A DNA stretch of 64,000 nt from Desulfitobacterium_A sp034927245 (GCF_034927245.1 NZ_JAYFQK010000040.1:1-64000), one strand, 5' to 3'. Shown: positions 54,990-63,710, numbered from the stretch's first letter. The notes: generated by a model not told the origin, from the letters alone. Made by a program: numbers and translations.

Positions 54990-55045
54990 CCTCTCTAGTC
55001 CCACTCCTACTGTACTACCATTCTACAAAATATTTATTTTAGTTA

Positions 55046-55074
55046 ATGTTATATTTTTAGGTTAGGATTGTCAA
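55046..55074 (-). promoter_or_regulatory. Promoter of the ABC importer operon
   Basis: On the minus strand TTGACA (55074-55069), 17 bases and TAACAT (55051-55046), giving a start near 55039 and a leader of about 120 bases. Confidence 0.6.
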
Positions 55075-55218
55075 TATCTCATAAAGAAAAATTTTCTGCT
55101 TTCTTTTTTGTACATACTCATATTCCCTTTAAACCCATATATTGTTAACAAAAAGAGCTTCTCAATATTTTGAAATAGAAGAATATGAGGTTATCGGATA
55201 CAAAGGAGGAAAAATATT

Positions 55219-55623
55219 ATGAATATACCAATGCAACAGATGACAGGTGCTCAGGGCATGATGGGAACTCCGGGAATGGGGATGGCACCCGGTTCTATGG
55301 GAACCGCTCCCGGAATGTATGCCACAGCTTATCCTCAGGCCGGTTTCGTTAATCTTGATCCGGATTGCGCACCGGGCATGGTGACGCTTGATGTAGGTAA
55401 CCCTTGTTGCCCGCCTCCCCATTGTGGAATGGAAATGTGTCACCGTATGCCTGAACCGCTTCCGACTCCGTCCCCCGAAGTTTATGTTGTTCAAAAGGGT
55501 GACAGCGTTTATAAGATTGCCAAACGTTACGGAACAACCATGAGATCAATCATTCTGGCTAATAATCTCAGAAATCCTGATCTTATCTTTCCGGGACAAA
55601 TCTTATATATCCCTGGCGTCTAA
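55219..55623 (+). CDS. LysM-domain protein with Met/Gly-rich N-terminus
   Basis: This 134-residue protein has a Met/Gly/Pro-rich N-terminal half (repeated GM and PG residues, about 1-50), a Cys-containing linker (CCPPPHCGMEMCH), and a C-terminal LysM domain (about 88-132, YVVQKGDSVYKIAKRYGT...PGQILYIPG) that binds peptidoglycan or chitin. It lacks a signal peptide. Spore-coat or cortex proteins such as SafA have a similar LysM, so a sporulation role is likely; this is inference. AAGGAGG precedes the ATG. Confidence 0.85.
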   Translation: MNIPMQQMTGAQGMMGTPGMGMAPGSMGTAPGMYATAYPQAGFVNLDPDCAPGMVTLDVGNPCCPPPHCGMEMCHRMPEPLPTPSPEVYVVQKGDSVYKIAKRYGTTMRSIILANNLRNPDLIFPGQILYIPGV

Positions 55624-55677
55624 TTCAGTGAAGTGACTCTTCCCAGGGTAACATCTAACCAATCTAATAATCTAATC

Positions 55678-55734
55678 GGGGCTGTTGCAAAACAGCCCCT
55701 TTAGGTACGCCTATAATTATGGAGTATAGCAAAC
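55678..55734 (+). repeat. Dispersed hairpin repeat, copy 2
   Basis: GGGGCTGTT-GCAA-AACAGCCCC (55678-55699) is followed by TTTAGG and a tail with ATAATTATGGAGTAT and GCAAA (55713-55734). It matches the copy at 35441-35502 in stem and tail. Located between the LysM gene and a convergent gene, it may serve as a terminator. Confidence 0.7.
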
Positions 55735-55737
55735 GAA

Positions 55738-56490
55738 TTATTTTACTCTTGGCTCACCTTTGATAGAGTAAATTAGCTTTAGTGCTTCTTTTATAACGGA
55801 ATCTTCCCCATCCATAACTAGGGTGATCGCTCCTTCTGAACCATTGATACCACCGGCTGCAATGCATTTGACCTGAACCGGAAATAGGGCCTCTAGTGCG
55901 GTTATTTCTGTAACCACGGTTGCACCAAGCATTGGGATCAGCCCTATTGTATCTCCCATAGCCTCATCCGGACGATGTCCGGCCATAAATTCGACTGCTT
56001 CACGAACATCGGGAACGAGCTTCTCAAGCCCTATCGGTACAATGAGCTCTATTCCGCGGACATACAAGGAACCGGCTGCTGCACCAATAGTTCCGCCCGA
56101 CAGATTAGAGGCCGCAACTGCCGCTAAACCCGTATGATCTACTGCATTTCCTCCTTTTATGAAAATATCTCCGGATTCTAATTTAGATAAATAATCTTTC
56201 CAATGAATCTCAGGCCCTAGGGGTTTGCCCTTGGAAATAATAAAAGGATAAATCCGGGTTAGCTCATCACTGACTCCGGTTTTACCTTCCGTGATGTTAC
56301 CAACGGTGTAAGTGCTTTTTGATTCAATTGTTATTCCTAAAATTTCCTCTGCTAGGAAGGCATTTGTTGTTCCTCCGGCCAGAATAATGGTGTGTTCTGC
56401 TAAAGCTTTTTTCACTATCGGCAGAGCTTTAACCCCTTTGGCAATTAGGCGTTTTGATTCACCGGAAGTCAGTGTGAATTGTGCTCTCAT
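55738..56490 (-). CDS. Conserved protein of unknown function, 250 residues
   Basis: The protein is soluble with a Gly-rich alternating beta/alpha pattern: IILAGGTTNAFLAEEIL, FIKGGNAVDHTGLAAVAASNLSGGTIG, and DEAMGDTIGLIPMLGATVVTEI. It looks like a nucleotide- or cofactor-binding fold but I cannot name a family. AAGGAGG is eight bases before its ATG. It is monocistronic on the minus strand, facing the LysM gene. Confidence 0.7.
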   Translation of the reverse strand: MRAQFTLTSGESKRLIAKGVKALPIVKKALAEHTIILAGGTTNAFLAEEILGITIESKSTYTVGNITEGKTGVSDELTRIYPFIISKGKPLGPEIHWKDYLSKLESGDIFIKGGNAVDHTGLAAVAASNLSGGTIGAAAGSLYVRGIELIVPIGLEKLVPDVREAVEFMAGHRPDEAMGDTIGLIPMLGATVVTEITALEALFPVQVKCIAAGGINGSEGAITLVMDGEDSVIKEALKLIYSIKGEPRVK

Positions 56491-56694
56491 CGAATTATCC
56501 TCCTTGTCACTTAGACCTTATTGCTTATCCATATTTTAAGACCATTTGCACCGAACGTCAAAATACCACTTTTATGAATTACCTATTATATACAAAAGAT
56601 GACCTTGGGTGGTAGAAATTGGTAACACCATAGACCTATTGAACATAATTTAAACTAGGTAAAGCAAAATAACTAATCACAGGAGGGAACTATT

Positions 56695-56805
56695 ATGGCA
56701 CTTGGTGGAGCAGTCGTTGACGGATGCGGACCTAATTTCTTACCCGGCATTGCAATAGTTGTTGTGATTATCCTTCTGCTTATTGCGATGGGAATCGTCT
56801 TTTAA
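56695..56805 (+). CDS. Tiny membrane peptide, 36 residues (YjcZ-like)
   Basis: ATG 56695 follows AGGAGGG. The peptide has a short head with CGPNFLPG and one hydrophobic helix of Ile/Val/Leu to a VF end. Similar tiny Gly/Ile/Val-rich peptides of the YjcZ family are made in sporulating Firmicutes. A paralogue follows 40 bases later. Confidence 0.7.
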   Translation: MALGGAVVDGCGPNFLPGIAIVVVIILLLIAMGIVF

Positions 56806-56845
56806 TTTCGCATAAGTCAAATTTAGAACGGAGAGGGAGGATATT

Positions 56846-56947
56846 ATGTACGGACATGGATGCGGAGTACCGTTTGGCGGTTTTGTAGGAGTAGGAATCA
56901 TTGCCATTGCTATTCTAATTCTAATTGCGCTTGGTGTAATCTTCTAA
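56846..56947 (+). CDS. Tiny membrane peptide, 33 residues (YjcZ-like paralogue)
   Basis: ATG 56846 follows GGAGG. The peptide begins MYGHGCGVPFGGF then runs into one hydrophobic helix ending IF. It shares the Gly/Cys head and helix of the preceding gene, and a terminator lies just beyond it, so the two form a small operon. Confidence 0.7.
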   Translation: MYGHGCGVPFGGFVGVGIIAIAILILIALGVIF

Positions 56948-56973
56948 ACAATTTGTTTAAAGGAATTTGATAG

Positions 56974-57015
56974 GAGGGCGTCCTGAAATGCGGGGCGCTC
57001 TCTTGATTTTTGCCA
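56974..57015 (+). terminator. Terminator after the tiny-peptide genes
   Basis: A 10-bp stem, GAGGGCGTCC (56974-56983) with GGGCGCTCTC (56992-57002 region), around a TGAAATGC loop, followed by TTGATTTTT. Confidence 0.65.
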
Positions 57016-57087
57016 AGAAAATAAGAACCTAATCTGATTAAAGATTTAAGAAGTGTTGTAGCTTCACTGGTTCAAGCTGACGATCAG

Positions 57088-58407
57088 TTAATCCCGGAAA
57101 AATTGTTTAAATACCTGGCTCATAGCCAGGTGATCCTTAACTCCGCCGAGTTCTCGAATGGAGTGCATCCCTAGCAGGGGATTTCCTGCATCTACGGAGC
57201 GTATATCGAGGTGGGTGGTCGAAATCGGCCCGATTGTGGATCCTCCTCGCTCATCTGAGCGATTGACAAACATTTGGGTGGGAACTTTGGCGCGCTTACA
57301 AATTTCATGGAAAATAGCAGTACTTTCTGCATCTGAGGTATAGCTTAGATTAGCACTCAATTTAATAACAGGCCCTTCATTCAATACCGGCCTATTCACA
57401 GGATCATGTTTTTCAGCCGCATTAGGGTGAAGGGCATGAGCCATATCTGCGGAGATCATAAAAGATTGTGCAAGGGCCTGATAATACTCTTCCCGATTCT
57501 TACCAAGAGCGAGCATAATCCGTTCTAGGACAGAGGCGAGCAGTGGCGATGCTGCACCTTGTTTCGAAGTACTTCCGACTTCCTCATTATCAAAACAAGC
57601 CAGGATTGAAGTTGCTTCATTGGACATTGTTTGAGTAAGTGCCCAAGTCCCCGCATGAACCATAGCTAAATCGTCAAGGCGGCTGCTGGAAATAAATTCT
57701 TGATTAAGACCCATAATATGTCCATTTTCATATTCATAGAGAACCAGATCGAAATCAATAATGTCCTCAGGAATAATATTTAATGAGTTTGAAAAGTAAT
57801 TGACGAGGACGCTTTCTTTTTTCAGATCTTCTCCTTGCATTCCTAATAGGGGAAGAAGGTCTTTTTGCTTGTTAAGAGCAAAACCCTCATTCACTTTACG
57901 GTTCATATGGATGGCAAGATTGGGGATGATCAGTAAGGGACTGGAGCTTTGGAAAAGAACACTTTGAGGATGATAAGCTGATTTACCTTTAAGAACGATA
58001 CGTCCAGCCAGTCCAAGGGGGCGATCAAGCCAGGTATTTAAGATAGGTCCCCCATACGTTTCAACATTGAGCTTTAGATATTTTCCTTCAACAGAAATAA
58101 GGGGGGAAGGTTTCAGACGAAAGGTAGGACTGTCAGTATGCGTACCGAGGATATGAAAGCCTGATATTTCAGGTGCGGACTTACCCAGAATAAAAGCAAT
58201 TAGGGCTGAACCGTTCCGGGTGACAAAGTATTTTCCTTTGGGGAGTAGTGTCCACTTATCTTCAAACTTAAGCTCAGCATAGCCCGAAGAAATCAACTTC
58301 TCTTTAACAGTTTGAACCGCATGAAAAGGGGAAGGACAACTCCCAATAAATGCTAATAGGTCTTTAGCATGTTTAATTTCATCCTTTGAAGGGTGTAAAC
58401 TGACCAT
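57088..58407 (-). CDS. M18-family aminopeptidase
   Basis: This 439-residue metalloaminopeptidase has the first metal His/Asp motif HTDSPTFRLKP, the Asp/Glu block FDNEEVGSTSKQG, and DMAHALHPN and TTHLDIRS later in the sequence, all typical of M18 (ApeB/LAP4-like). M18 enzymes remove N-terminal residues, often Asp or Glu. AAAGGAG lies nine bases before its ATG. It is monocistronic. Confidence 0.9.
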   Translation of the reverse strand: MVSLHPSKDEIKHAKDLLAFIGSCPSPFHAVQTVKEKLISSGYAELKFEDKWTLLPKGKYFVTRNGSALIAFILGKSAPEISGFHILGTHTDSPTFRLKPSPLISVEGKYLKLNVETYGGPILNTWLDRPLGLAGRIVLKGKSAYHPQSVLFQSSSPLLIIPNLAIHMNRKVNEGFALNKQKDLLPLLGMQGEDLKKESVLVNYFSNSLNIIPEDIIDFDLVLYEYENGHIMGLNQEFISSSRLDDLAMVHAGTWALTQTMSNEATSILACFDNEEVGSTSKQGAASPLLASVLERIMLALGKNREEYYQALAQSFMISADMAHALHPNAAEKHDPVNRPVLNEGPVIKLSANLSYTSDAESTAIFHEICKRAKVPTQMFVNRSDERGGSTIGPISTTHLDIRSVDAGNPLLGMHSIRELGGVKDHLAMSQVFKQFFRD

Positions 58408-58586
58408 AATTAAGCACTCCTTTTATCTGCAAAGTCTTAAGCTTAATCATAATTCTCTTTTGCCCGCGAGTCAAAAACGAGATTAGAAACTTTCGAATAG
58501 GGCAGGAAAAATGCTTATAGGAAGCGAAGGAGCAAAGGAGGAAAATTTAAGTAATAAGTAAATGATTTTATAAGGGGATTCCATAG

Positions 58587-59417
58587 ATGGTTGAAATCAC
58601 AACTCTTGAGATGACAGATTTATCGTGCTTAACGGAAGCCTGGAATAGGTGCTGGCAAGGTTATTTTTATGAAATGATTTTCACTGAAGAGAATTTGAGA
58701 ATTTGGCTTGAGCATGGTCAGATTGATTTTAAACATTGTATTGCATTGAAAGAACAGGATAAAATCGTAGGATTTACTTTTCTTAGTCAAATTAATTTTG
58801 AAGGGTGGATCGCAGGGACAGCGATTGATCCCAGTTATCGTGGAAAGAGGCTATTTGCCCCAATGATCCGGGCACAGATTGATTTGGCCCGTTCTTTGGG
58901 TGTAAGACAAATTTATCTTGAGGTACTTTCACAAAATTTTGCCCTACACACCTATCAAGCCCAGGGGTTTCGTCATGTTCGCGAACTTAACCATTATCGT
59001 TTGACCCCCGGTACTATCAACATAAATCATGCTCGAAGCCTATATGCTGATTTCCATCAAGTTGACCTTTCTACTTATTTTTTATCCCGAAAAAAAGCAG
59101 GTTTTATACCTTCATGGCAAAGACGCGCCCAATATCTTAAACGCTATGCTTCGGTCAGCGCCTGGCTTAATCCTCTGGAGACCGCAGGAGTATTTTACGG
59201 CGGCATGGAGGGCAAAAGGATACTTGATGCTTGGGCAGCCTTTGACGATGCAGCTCAAGAATTGCTTTCCCTTTTCAATGAACATCAATACGGGGAATTC
59301 TCATTAATCAACCAACCGTGGGATCCTGTAACGCGCAACTTAGCTTTTGCGGGAGTTCGTCCAACGGATATTTTATATGAGATGGTTGGAGAATGGGAAT
59401 GGGGACAAAATAAATAA
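58587..59417 (+). CDS. GNAT-family acetyltransferase
   Basis: This 276-residue protein has one clear GNAT acetyl-CoA fold in its first half: GFTFLSQINFEGWIAGTAIDPSYRGKRLFAPMIRAQID carries the R-G-x-x-x pyrophosphate loop (Y-R-G-K-R-L-F), then LEVLSQNFALHTYQAQGFRHVR. The second half (about 145-276) looks like a degenerate second domain. The acceptor is unknown. GGGGA precedes ATG 58587. It is not obviously part of an operon. Confidence 0.85.
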   Translation: MVEITTLEMTDLSCLTEAWNRCWQGYFYEMIFTEENLRIWLEHGQIDFKHCIALKEQDKIVGFTFLSQINFEGWIAGTAIDPSYRGKRLFAPMIRAQIDLARSLGVRQIYLEVLSQNFALHTYQAQGFRHVRELNHYRLTPGTININHARSLYADFHQVDLSTYFLSRKKAGFIPSWQRRAQYLKRYASVSAWLNPLETAGVFYGGMEGKRILDAWAAFDDAAQELLSLFNEHQYGEFSLINQPWDPVTRNLAFAGVRPTDILYEMVGEWEWGQNK

Positions 59418-59509
59418 GACTTGAATTCTGTTAAACATAATGTTATAATAAATTTTAAAGCACCCAGAAACAATGAACCATTTATTTACATTCAAAAAGG
59501 AGGTATTGT

Positions 59510-59611
59510 ATGAACGATAATGAAAAAGCTATGATCGAAGCAATTCTTGCTTCGGTAGGTCTAGAACCATTGCGGATTCACGAATCAAGAAAACCTAAAA
59601 AAATCTCCTAG
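59510..59611 (+). CDS. Small protein of 33 residues, unknown
   Basis: ATG 59510 follows AAAGGAGG. The peptide is a short amphipathic helix (NEKAMIEAILASVGLEP) with a basic C-terminus (SRKPKKIS). A good terminator follows at 59673-59720. It looks like a real small gene, but no family is recognised. Confidence 0.6.
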   Translation: MNDNEKAMIEAILASVGLEPLRIHESRKPKKIS

Positions 59612-59672
59612 AAAGGATTTGGTACCGTGCCATTAACCCAGGCCAATCCAAATAAACAATTTTTTAGAGAGT

Positions 59673-59720
59673 AAAACGAGTTCTTAGCATTAGTGTTAAA
59701 AACTCGTTTTATTTTTATTT
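59673..59720 (+). terminator. Terminator after the 33-residue gene
   Basis: AAAACGAGTT (59673-59682) pairs with AACTCGTTTT (59701-59710) and is followed by ATTTTTATTTT. Confidence 0.8.
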
Positions 59721-59838
59721 TAAGCATAATTTATCCCTTCTTTCATATATTTAGAAGTTATGGAGAAAAATTATCGTCTCTTCTCTGAATTATGATATAC
59801 TACGCTTAGTAATTTTCTTTGTAGAAAGGGATGGCGAG

Positions 59839-60720
59839 ATGTTTAGTAAAGATAATATAGCCTCCAATGATAAGATTGCAATTGTTACGGATAGCGCCTG
59901 TGATCTTGAACCAGATATTATTGAGCAATATGGTATACAAGTTTTACCTTTGCATATCATCTATAATGACCGTGAATACAGGGATCGCGTTGATATCACT
60001 CCACAGGAGGTTTATGATCGTTTAGAAGAGGAAGTGCCAAAGACATCTTTGCCCTCTCCTACGGAGATATATGAACTCTTTAATCGGTTACATGAAGAAA
60101 AGTTTACTCATGTTTTAGCAATTCATCTTTCCAGTGGATTAAGCGGAACTTATCAAACCGTATCCAAAGTTGCTGAGGAATATAAAGATATGGTGATTGA
60201 AGTTATTGATTCTAAAACACTTTCTATGGGTTTAGGCTTTTCCGTTCTCGAAGCTGCGAAAGAACTTCAACGCTCTTTAAATTTCGAAGAGGTAAAACGC
60301 AGAGCCAAAGAAACAATTGAGCATATGAAAGCCTATTATGTTGTGTGTACCTTGGAATATTTAAAAAAAGGAGGACGTATCGGCTATGTTGCCGGTACGG
60401 TAGGTGAATTGCTTCATATCAAACCGATTATTTCGATTAATTCAGAGGGCAAATATTTTACGGTTGCTAAAGTCCGTGGGCGGGAACAATCGCTTCGTAA
60501 GTTAGCCAGCATACTTAAAGAACATGTCTGTGATACGCTTTCAAATGTTGCTATTGTACATGGCGGCGCGGAGCAAGAGGCCAGGAATCTTGAAAAAATA
60601 GCTAAGGAACATAAAAATGTTAAAGAAGTTCTGTTTGGTCAAATAAGTCCGGCACTCGGAGTGCATACCGGTCCGGGATTAGTAGGGCTTCTAGTATATC
60701 CGGTTATCGGTTGCCACTAG
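59839..60720 (+). CDS. DegV-family fatty-acid-binding protein
   Basis: This 293-residue protein has the family hallmarks: IVTDSACDLEP at the N-terminus, LHIIYNDREYRDRVDITPQE, LSSGLSGTYQT, VIDSKTLSMGLGF, and YLKKGGRIGYVAG. DegV proteins bind fatty acids, and some act as FakB partners that present exogenous fatty acids for phosphorylation. No FakA is nearby. The phosphohexomutase gene follows 32 bases later. Confidence 0.9.
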   Translation: MFSKDNIASNDKIAIVTDSACDLEPDIIEQYGIQVLPLHIIYNDREYRDRVDITPQEVYDRLEEEVPKTSLPSPTEIYELFNRLHEEKFTHVLAIHLSSGLSGTYQTVSKVAEEYKDMVIEVIDSKTLSMGLGFSVLEAAKELQRSLNFEEVKRRAKETIEHMKAYYVVCTLEYLKKGGRIGYVAGTVGELLHIKPIISINSEGKYFTVAKVRGREQSLRKLASILKEHVCDTLSNVAIVHGGAEQEARNLEKIAKEHKNVKEVLFGQISPALGVHTGPGLVGLLVYPVIGCH

Positions 60721-60752
60721 GGGTCACCCATTATAAATGAAGGAGTAAGGAA

Positions 60753-62513
60753 ATGATTCAGGAGCGTTATAAACTTTGGTCTGAACATCCCTATTTCGAT
60801 AATAACACACATGAGGAACTGAAAACGATTACTGACCCTTCGGAGATAGAAGATCGTTTTTATATGGATCTTGAATTTGGAACAGGGGGCCTGCGCGGAA
60901 TTTTAGCCGCGGGTACAAACCGAATGAATATTTACGTGATCCGTAAAGCAACTCAAGGTCTTGCGGATACGATTTGCGAAAAGGGTAAATCAGCGATGGC
61001 TAAGGGTGTGGTCATTGCTTATGATTCACGGCATTATTCCCGGCGTTTTGCCCAAGAGGCAGCTTTAGTTCTTGCCAAGAATGGGATTAAGGTTTATCTC
61101 TTTGATGATTTACGGCCCACTCCTGAATTATCATTTGCAGTCCGCTATCTTCAGGCTCAGGCGGGTATTGTGATTACAGCAAGCCACAATCCTAAGGAAT
61201 ACAATGGCTATAAGGTTTATTGGGAGGATGGGGGACAGGTCCCGCCTGCCCAAGCCGATCGAATTTCAAAGCATATTTCAGCTCGTGAAAGTTGGGTTGA
61301 CATAGAACCCTTAACCGAAGAAAATGCGCGGGCACAAGGTTTGTTAATTACGATCGGGGAGGAGATAGATCAAGCCTATCTCTTCGCGGTTAAAAGCTTG
61401 GCACTCTATCCTGATCTGGCAGAGCAGAAAGGGGCAAACCTTAAAATTATTTATTCCCCTTTGCATGGAGCAGGAAATATTCTTGTCCGCAGGGTATTAA
61501 AGGAACTTGGGTACACTTCGGTTTTCGTAGTACCGGAACAGGAAAAACCGGATCCCAATTTTCCTACAGTGTTGTTTCCCAACCCTGAAATTCCGTCCAC
61601 TTTTGATTTAGCGCGACAATACGGTGAAAGGTTGCAGACAGATTTGCTGTTGGCGACGGATCCCGATTCAGATCGTTTAGGTGTTGTTATCCGAAATCAA
61701 GAGGGAAAGTTTGTACAATTGACCGGCAACCAAATTGGTGTACTCTTAGCTTATTACCTTATCTCCCAAAAGAAAGCTTTGGGGATCCTTCCCCCCAAGG
61801 CAACCCTGATTAAGACCATTGCTTCGACTGACTTAGCCGATGCTTTAGCCATAGACCTTGGCATTCAAGTTGAAAATGTGCTGACAGGGTTTAAATTTAT
61901 TGCCGAAAAAGAAAAGGAATTAGAGGAAAACGGTCAGGGTGATTTTCAATTTGGGTTTGAGGAAAGTTACGGTTATTTAGCCGGGCATTTTGTCAGGGAT
62001 AAAGACGGTGTTATTGCAGCAATGCTGGTCGCCGAAGCAGCACTTTATTACAAGCAAAGGGAACAGTTAACCTTACCGGAAGTTCTTGAGACATTATACC
62101 ATCACTATGGATATTATCTTGAAGATCAAACTTCGATTACCTTAAAAGGGAAAGAGGGTAAAGCAGAAATGGAGCGGATCATGGCCGGGTTAAGGCAATC
62201 TGAGATTCGTTCGTTTGCCGATCTTCCCCTTGAGCGTATTGAGGATTATGAATTGCAGAGCGGTGTCAGGCTATGCGGAAAAAGCTCGGGAGAAACATAT
62301 CCCCTAGCTTTGCCCCAGTCTAAAGTTTTGCGTTATTCTTTTTCAGGGGGCGGTTTTGTGATGGTACGGCCCTCCGGAACTGAACCCAAGATTAAATTCT
62401 ATTTTTCCATTCGTGGTGCTCAACCCCAAGCAGTTCAGGAAAAGCTTGACCAAGTTAGATCTGAGCTGCTTACAAGGGTCAGCCGGATTCTCGGTAAATC
62501 TCTAGACAATTAA
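60753..62513 (+). CDS. Phosphoglucomutase/phosphomannomutase family enzyme
   Basis: This 586-residue alpha-D-phosphohexomutase has the phosphoserine loop TASHNPKEYNG (S144), the metal loop ATDPDSDRLGV, the sugar loop GFEESYG, and the phosphate loop RPSGTEPKIKFYF. It interconverts hexose 1- and 6-phosphates for cell-wall or storage sugars; size and motifs match the PgcA (two-domain, 575-590 residue) group. GAAGGAG precedes its ATG, and a strong terminator follows. Confidence 0.93.
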   Translation: MIQERYKLWSEHPYFDNNTHEELKTITDPSEIEDRFYMDLEFGTGGLRGILAAGTNRMNIYVIRKATQGLADTICEKGKSAMAKGVVIAYDSRHYSRRFAQEAALVLAKNGIKVYLFDDLRPTPELSFAVRYLQAQAGIVITASHNPKEYNGYKVYWEDGGQVPPAQADRISKHISARESWVDIEPLTEENARAQGLLITIGEEIDQAYLFAVKSLALYPDLAEQKGANLKIIYSPLHGAGNILVRRVLKELGYTSVFVVPEQEKPDPNFPTVLFPNPEIPSTFDLARQYGERLQTDLLLATDPDSDRLGVVIRNQEGKFVQLTGNQIGVLLAYYLISQKKALGILPPKATLIKTIASTDLADALAIDLGIQVENVLTGFKFIAEKEKELEENGQGDFQFGFEESYGYLAGHFVRDKDGVIAAMLVAEAALYYKQREQLTLPEVLETLYHHYGYYLEDQTSITLKGKEGKAEMERIMAGLRQSEIRSFADLPLERIEDYELQSGVRLCGKSSGETYPLALPQSKVLRYSFSGGGFVMVRPSGTEPKIKFYFSIRGAQPQAVQEKLDQVRSELLTRVSRILGKSLDN

Positions 62514-62538
62514 AATGGGTATAAGTTTTAAAATCTTG

Positions 62539-62573
62539 AGTAAAACATCATTGATGGTGTTTTACTTTTTTTA
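62539..62573 (+). terminator. Terminator after the phosphohexomutase gene
   Basis: A 12-bp stem (62539-62550 with 62555-62566, one G-U) with TTGA loop and a T(7) run. Confidence 0.9.
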
Positions 62574-62604
62574 TTTCAATTCATCAAATGATCTCAATTA
62601 CATG

Positions 62605-62644
62605 TCTGACCAATATTGACCTTTACACTTTTGAAGACTATAAT
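62605..62644 (+). promoter_or_regulatory. Heat-shock promoter with probable CtsR operator
   Basis: TTGACC (62616-62621), 17 bases and TATAAT (62639-62644) form a strong sigma-A promoter. Overlapping the -35, TCTGACCAATATTGACC (62605-62621) is, on the other strand, GGTCAATATTGGTCAGA, close to the CtsR repressor tandem heptad RGTCAAANANRGTCAAA (three differences). ClpB is a classical CtsR target, so this fits. Confidence 0.65.
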
Positions 62645-62684
62645 GTGCTTAAAGTAATACGTAATAAAAGAAGGGGGGAGACGA

Positions 62685-63668
62685 ATGGATTTCAAAGATT
62701 ATTATTCCATACTCGGGGTTCCCAAAGATGCTGATGATAAAACGATCAAAAAGGCATACCAGAAGCTGGCAAAAAAATACCATCCAGATGTCAACCCTGG
62801 TAATAAAGAAGCTGAAGAAAAGTTTAAGGAAGTCACCGAGGCCTATGAAGCAATCGGTGATCCGGAAAAAAGACGGAAATATGAAGAAGTTCGTCAAAAT
62901 TATGAAGCTTGGCAAAATAGCGGTGGTCGAGGAAATTATGACTGGAGCCGTTGGCAGGCACAGCCTGGCCAAGGAAGTTATACCCGCACAATGAGTCCCG
63001 AAGAATTTGCCGAAATGTTTGGTGATTTTGGCTTGAACGAGAATTTTAATTCCGGCGGAGGGTTTTCTGATTTCTTTTCAACCCTTTTTGGAATGGGTGA
63101 TAGAGGACAGGGTACGCGATATGGACGCCATACATCCTATACCCAACCACAAGCGGGACAGGATCGGGAACTGGATATCAGTGTATCCTTGGAGGAAGCC
63201 TATCTGGGGACAACACGGGTTCTCGAGATCGGCGGAAAACGGATTGAGGCTAAAATTCCCAAGGGAGTACGCACAGGTTCAAAAGTACGTCTTGCCGGAC
63301 AGGGAAACCCCGGCTTGGGAGGCGGAGCGAATGGAGATTTTTATTTGGTTATAACCGTCAAACCCCATTCCGCTTATTCAAGAGAAGGTGATGATCTGAC
63401 AACAGAGGGGTCGATCAGCTTTTATCGGGCTATTTTCGGCGGTGAAATGCAGGTTAAGACATTAAATGGGGAAGTTACGTTAAAAATCCCTCCACACACC
63501 CAAGGAAATACAAGATTCCGGCTTAAAGGCAAAGGAATGCCTCACTTGGAAAATTCTAAGCACTACGGAGATCTTTATGTCAATGCCCGTTTGATCCTTC
63601 CGGATGATCTAAGCAAAAAAGAAATAGATGAACTGAGAGAAATAGCGCATCGCTATCATCACCTATAA
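62685..63668 (+). CDS. DnaJ-class chaperone without zinc fingers (CbpA-like)
   Basis: This 327-residue protein has a J domain (about 1-70) with H33-P34-D35, a Gly/Phe-rich and aromatic linker (about 75-140), and a C-terminal substrate-binding domain (about 155-320). No CXXCXGXG zinc fingers exist, so it is CbpA-type (type II J protein), not DnaJ. It would stimulate DnaK ATPase and pass clients to ClpB, encoded 42 bases downstream. AGGGGGG precedes its ATG. Confidence 0.92.
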   Translation: MDFKDYYSILGVPKDADDKTIKKAYQKLAKKYHPDVNPGNKEAEEKFKEVTEAYEAIGDPEKRRKYEEVRQNYEAWQNSGGRGNYDWSRWQAQPGQGSYTRTMSPEEFAEMFGDFGLNENFNSGGGFSDFFSTLFGMGDRGQGTRYGRHTSYTQPQAGQDRELDISVSLEEAYLGTTRVLEIGGKRIEAKIPKGVRTGSKVRLAGQGNPGLGGGANGDFYLVITVKPHSAYSREGDDLTTEGSISFYRAIFGGEMQVKTLNGEVTLKIPPHTQGNTRFRLKGKGMPHLENSKHYGDLYVNARLILPDDLSKKEIDELREIAHRYHHL

Positions 63669-63710
63669 ACATGATCAAAAACTTAAACAACGAAAGGTTG
63701 TGAATATATT

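Noticed and set aside
54919..55039. T-box riboswitch ahead of the ABC importer operon
   Set aside because: The leader is too short and lacks the conserved T-box (GGTGG) segment and specifier hairpin.
62685..63668. DnaJ with lost zinc fingers
   Set aside because: The length and domain order match the CbpA type, which naturally lacks them.
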